In this document: one piece after another, positions 5,096 through 5,736 of the stretch
Position numbering within the stretch: the stretch's first letter is position 1
Layout: every line of letters begins with the position of its first letter
From: an uncultured Bacteroidia bacterium
GTDB lineage: Bacteria; Bacteroidota; Bacteroidia; Bacteroidales; UBA932
Reading direction: 5' to 3'
Assembly (NCBI GenBank): GCA_902795785.1
Contig: CADBMK010000047.1
Span: 1 to 5,736 of the forward strand
Length of the DNA stretch: 5,736 nucleotides
Position numbers and translations under genes: made by a program
The notes under the pieces: generated by a model
What the model was told of the DNA's origin: nothing
Seen by the model: only the letters and a program-made list of their open reading frames with translations
Databases searched by the model: none

Positions 5096-5736
5096 TATCT
5101 GAGCGTTGCGCCAAACTGATTCTGGAATGTAGAAAGAATCTTCTCCATCATCTTCTCCACTTCAGCATCCACGAGTGTCTTCTCAGGGTCCTGGAGGACA
5201 AAGCTGAGAGCATACTGCTTCTTACCCTCAGGAATCTTGTCGCCTCTGTAGACATCAAAGAGTGAAACTGACTTGAGAAGTTTCTTGCCGGCCTTGAGCG
5301 CAGCCTTCTGGAGATCAGCGTAAGTAACTGACTCATCGAGGAGAAGCGCAAGGTCACGGCGAACCTCAGGGAACTTAGGAAGCTCTGTGAACTTTACCTT
5401 GTCACGCTTTACCAGTTCAAAGAGAACCGGCCAGGAAATCTCTGCCGCAAAGACAGGCTGCTTGACGCCGAACTTCTTTGCAAGTGCAGGATTGACTGTA
5501 CCCATGACAGCAAGCTGCTTCTTTGATCCAGGGAGCTCATAAACGATACCCTCAGAGAAGATATCGGCAGGAGCCGCCGAGGTGAAGAGCTGGGTCATAT
5601 CCGCACCGAATCTCTTCAGGAGAAGCTCAAGGTAACCCTTAAGCTGGAAATAGCTGCTCTTTCTTGTATCCGAGTTCCAGGTCTTCTCAGGAGTTCCGGA
5701 AATCACGAGCGAGAAGCAGGTGTGTTCCTCGTATCC
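5095..5736 (-). CDS. pheT: Phenylalanyl-tRNA synthetase beta subunit, C-terminal part (5' end outside window)
   Basis: PheT is the beta subunit of the alpha2-beta2 cytoplasmic enzyme that charges tRNA(Phe) with phenylalanine. The window shows its last 213 residues; the frame is open to the window edge, so an internal GTG at 5706 is not the real start. The first visible residues, GYEEHTCFSLVISG, and the GTVNPALAKKFGV stretch (visible residues 79-91) belong to the end of the synthetase-like core. The final ~100 residues form the FDX-ACB domain, a ferredoxin-like fold that contacts the tRNA anticodon stem. It is marked by KFPEVRRDLALLLD (121-134), SLFDVYRG (158-165) and GKKQYALSFVLQD, and ends in the typical GATLR. 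The editing and tRNA-binding N-terminal domains lie outside. The stop codon overlaps the start of the DUF4296 lipoprotein gene by one base. Confidence 0.96.
   Translation of the reverse strand, partial: GYEEHTCFSLVISGTPEKTWNSDTRKSSYFQLKGYLELLLKRFGADMTQLFTSAAPADIFSEGIVYELPGSKKQLAVMGTVNPALAKKFGVKQPVFAAEISWPVLFELVKRDKVKFTELPKFPEVRRDLALLLDESVTYADLQKAALKAGKKLLKSVSLFDVYRGDKIPEGKKQYALSFVLQDPEKTLVDAEVEKMMEKILSTFQNQFGATLR

Noticed and set aside
5704..5706. GTG as a possible start of a short independent gene in the pheT region
   Set aside because: The frame continues upstream to the window edge with sequence typical of PheT (GYEEHTCFSLV), so the GTG is an internal valine codon.

Overview
All recognisable genes in this window lie on the minus strand, so transcription runs from high to low coordinates. 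The organism looks like a member of the Bacteroidota, most likely Bacteroidales. The evidence is two short lipoproteins with Bacteroidetes-type sequences (one DUF4296), two exact TAnnTTTG-type -7 promoter boxes, start codons that mostly lack a clear Shine-Dalgarno sequence, and a PheT/DeoC set of Bacteroidetes character. I cannot name a genus from sequence alone.

Layout in order of transcription. (1) 5736-3876 holds a tightly packed run: the 3' end of pheT (phenylalanyl-tRNA synthetase beta subunit), a DUF4296 lipoprotein whose start overlaps the pheT stop by one base, and a COG0731-type radical SAM protein whose start overlaps the lipoprotein stop by four bases. (2) After 22 bases comes deoC (deoxyribose-phosphate aldolase, 3853-2960). 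(3) A likely promoter sits at the end of deoC. It is followed by a perfect 8-bp inverted repeat that abuts the start codon of an unusual 347-residue phosphoribosyltransferase-like protein (2918-1875). (4) Six bases later a CodB-type cytosine permease begins (1868-609); an intrinsic terminator closes this unit at 570-531. (5) A separate promoter with an upstream inverted repeat then leads into a lipoprotein gene (461-1) that runs off the window.

Functionally, the middle of the window has a nucleoside and nucleobase salvage theme. DeoC degrades deoxyribose 5-phosphate from deoxynucleosides, CodB would import cytosine, and the phosphoribosyltransferase-like protein could act on a base or sense a nucleotide. 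No cytosine deaminase (CodA), the usual partner of CodB, is present here. The most interesting items are the divergent phosphoribosyltransferase paired with the permease, the dyad at its transcription and translation start, and a radical SAM protein related to tRNA(Phe)-wyosine enzymes encoded in the pheT transcription unit. No RNA genes, CRISPR arrays, insertion sequences or clear signs of horizontal transfer were seen.
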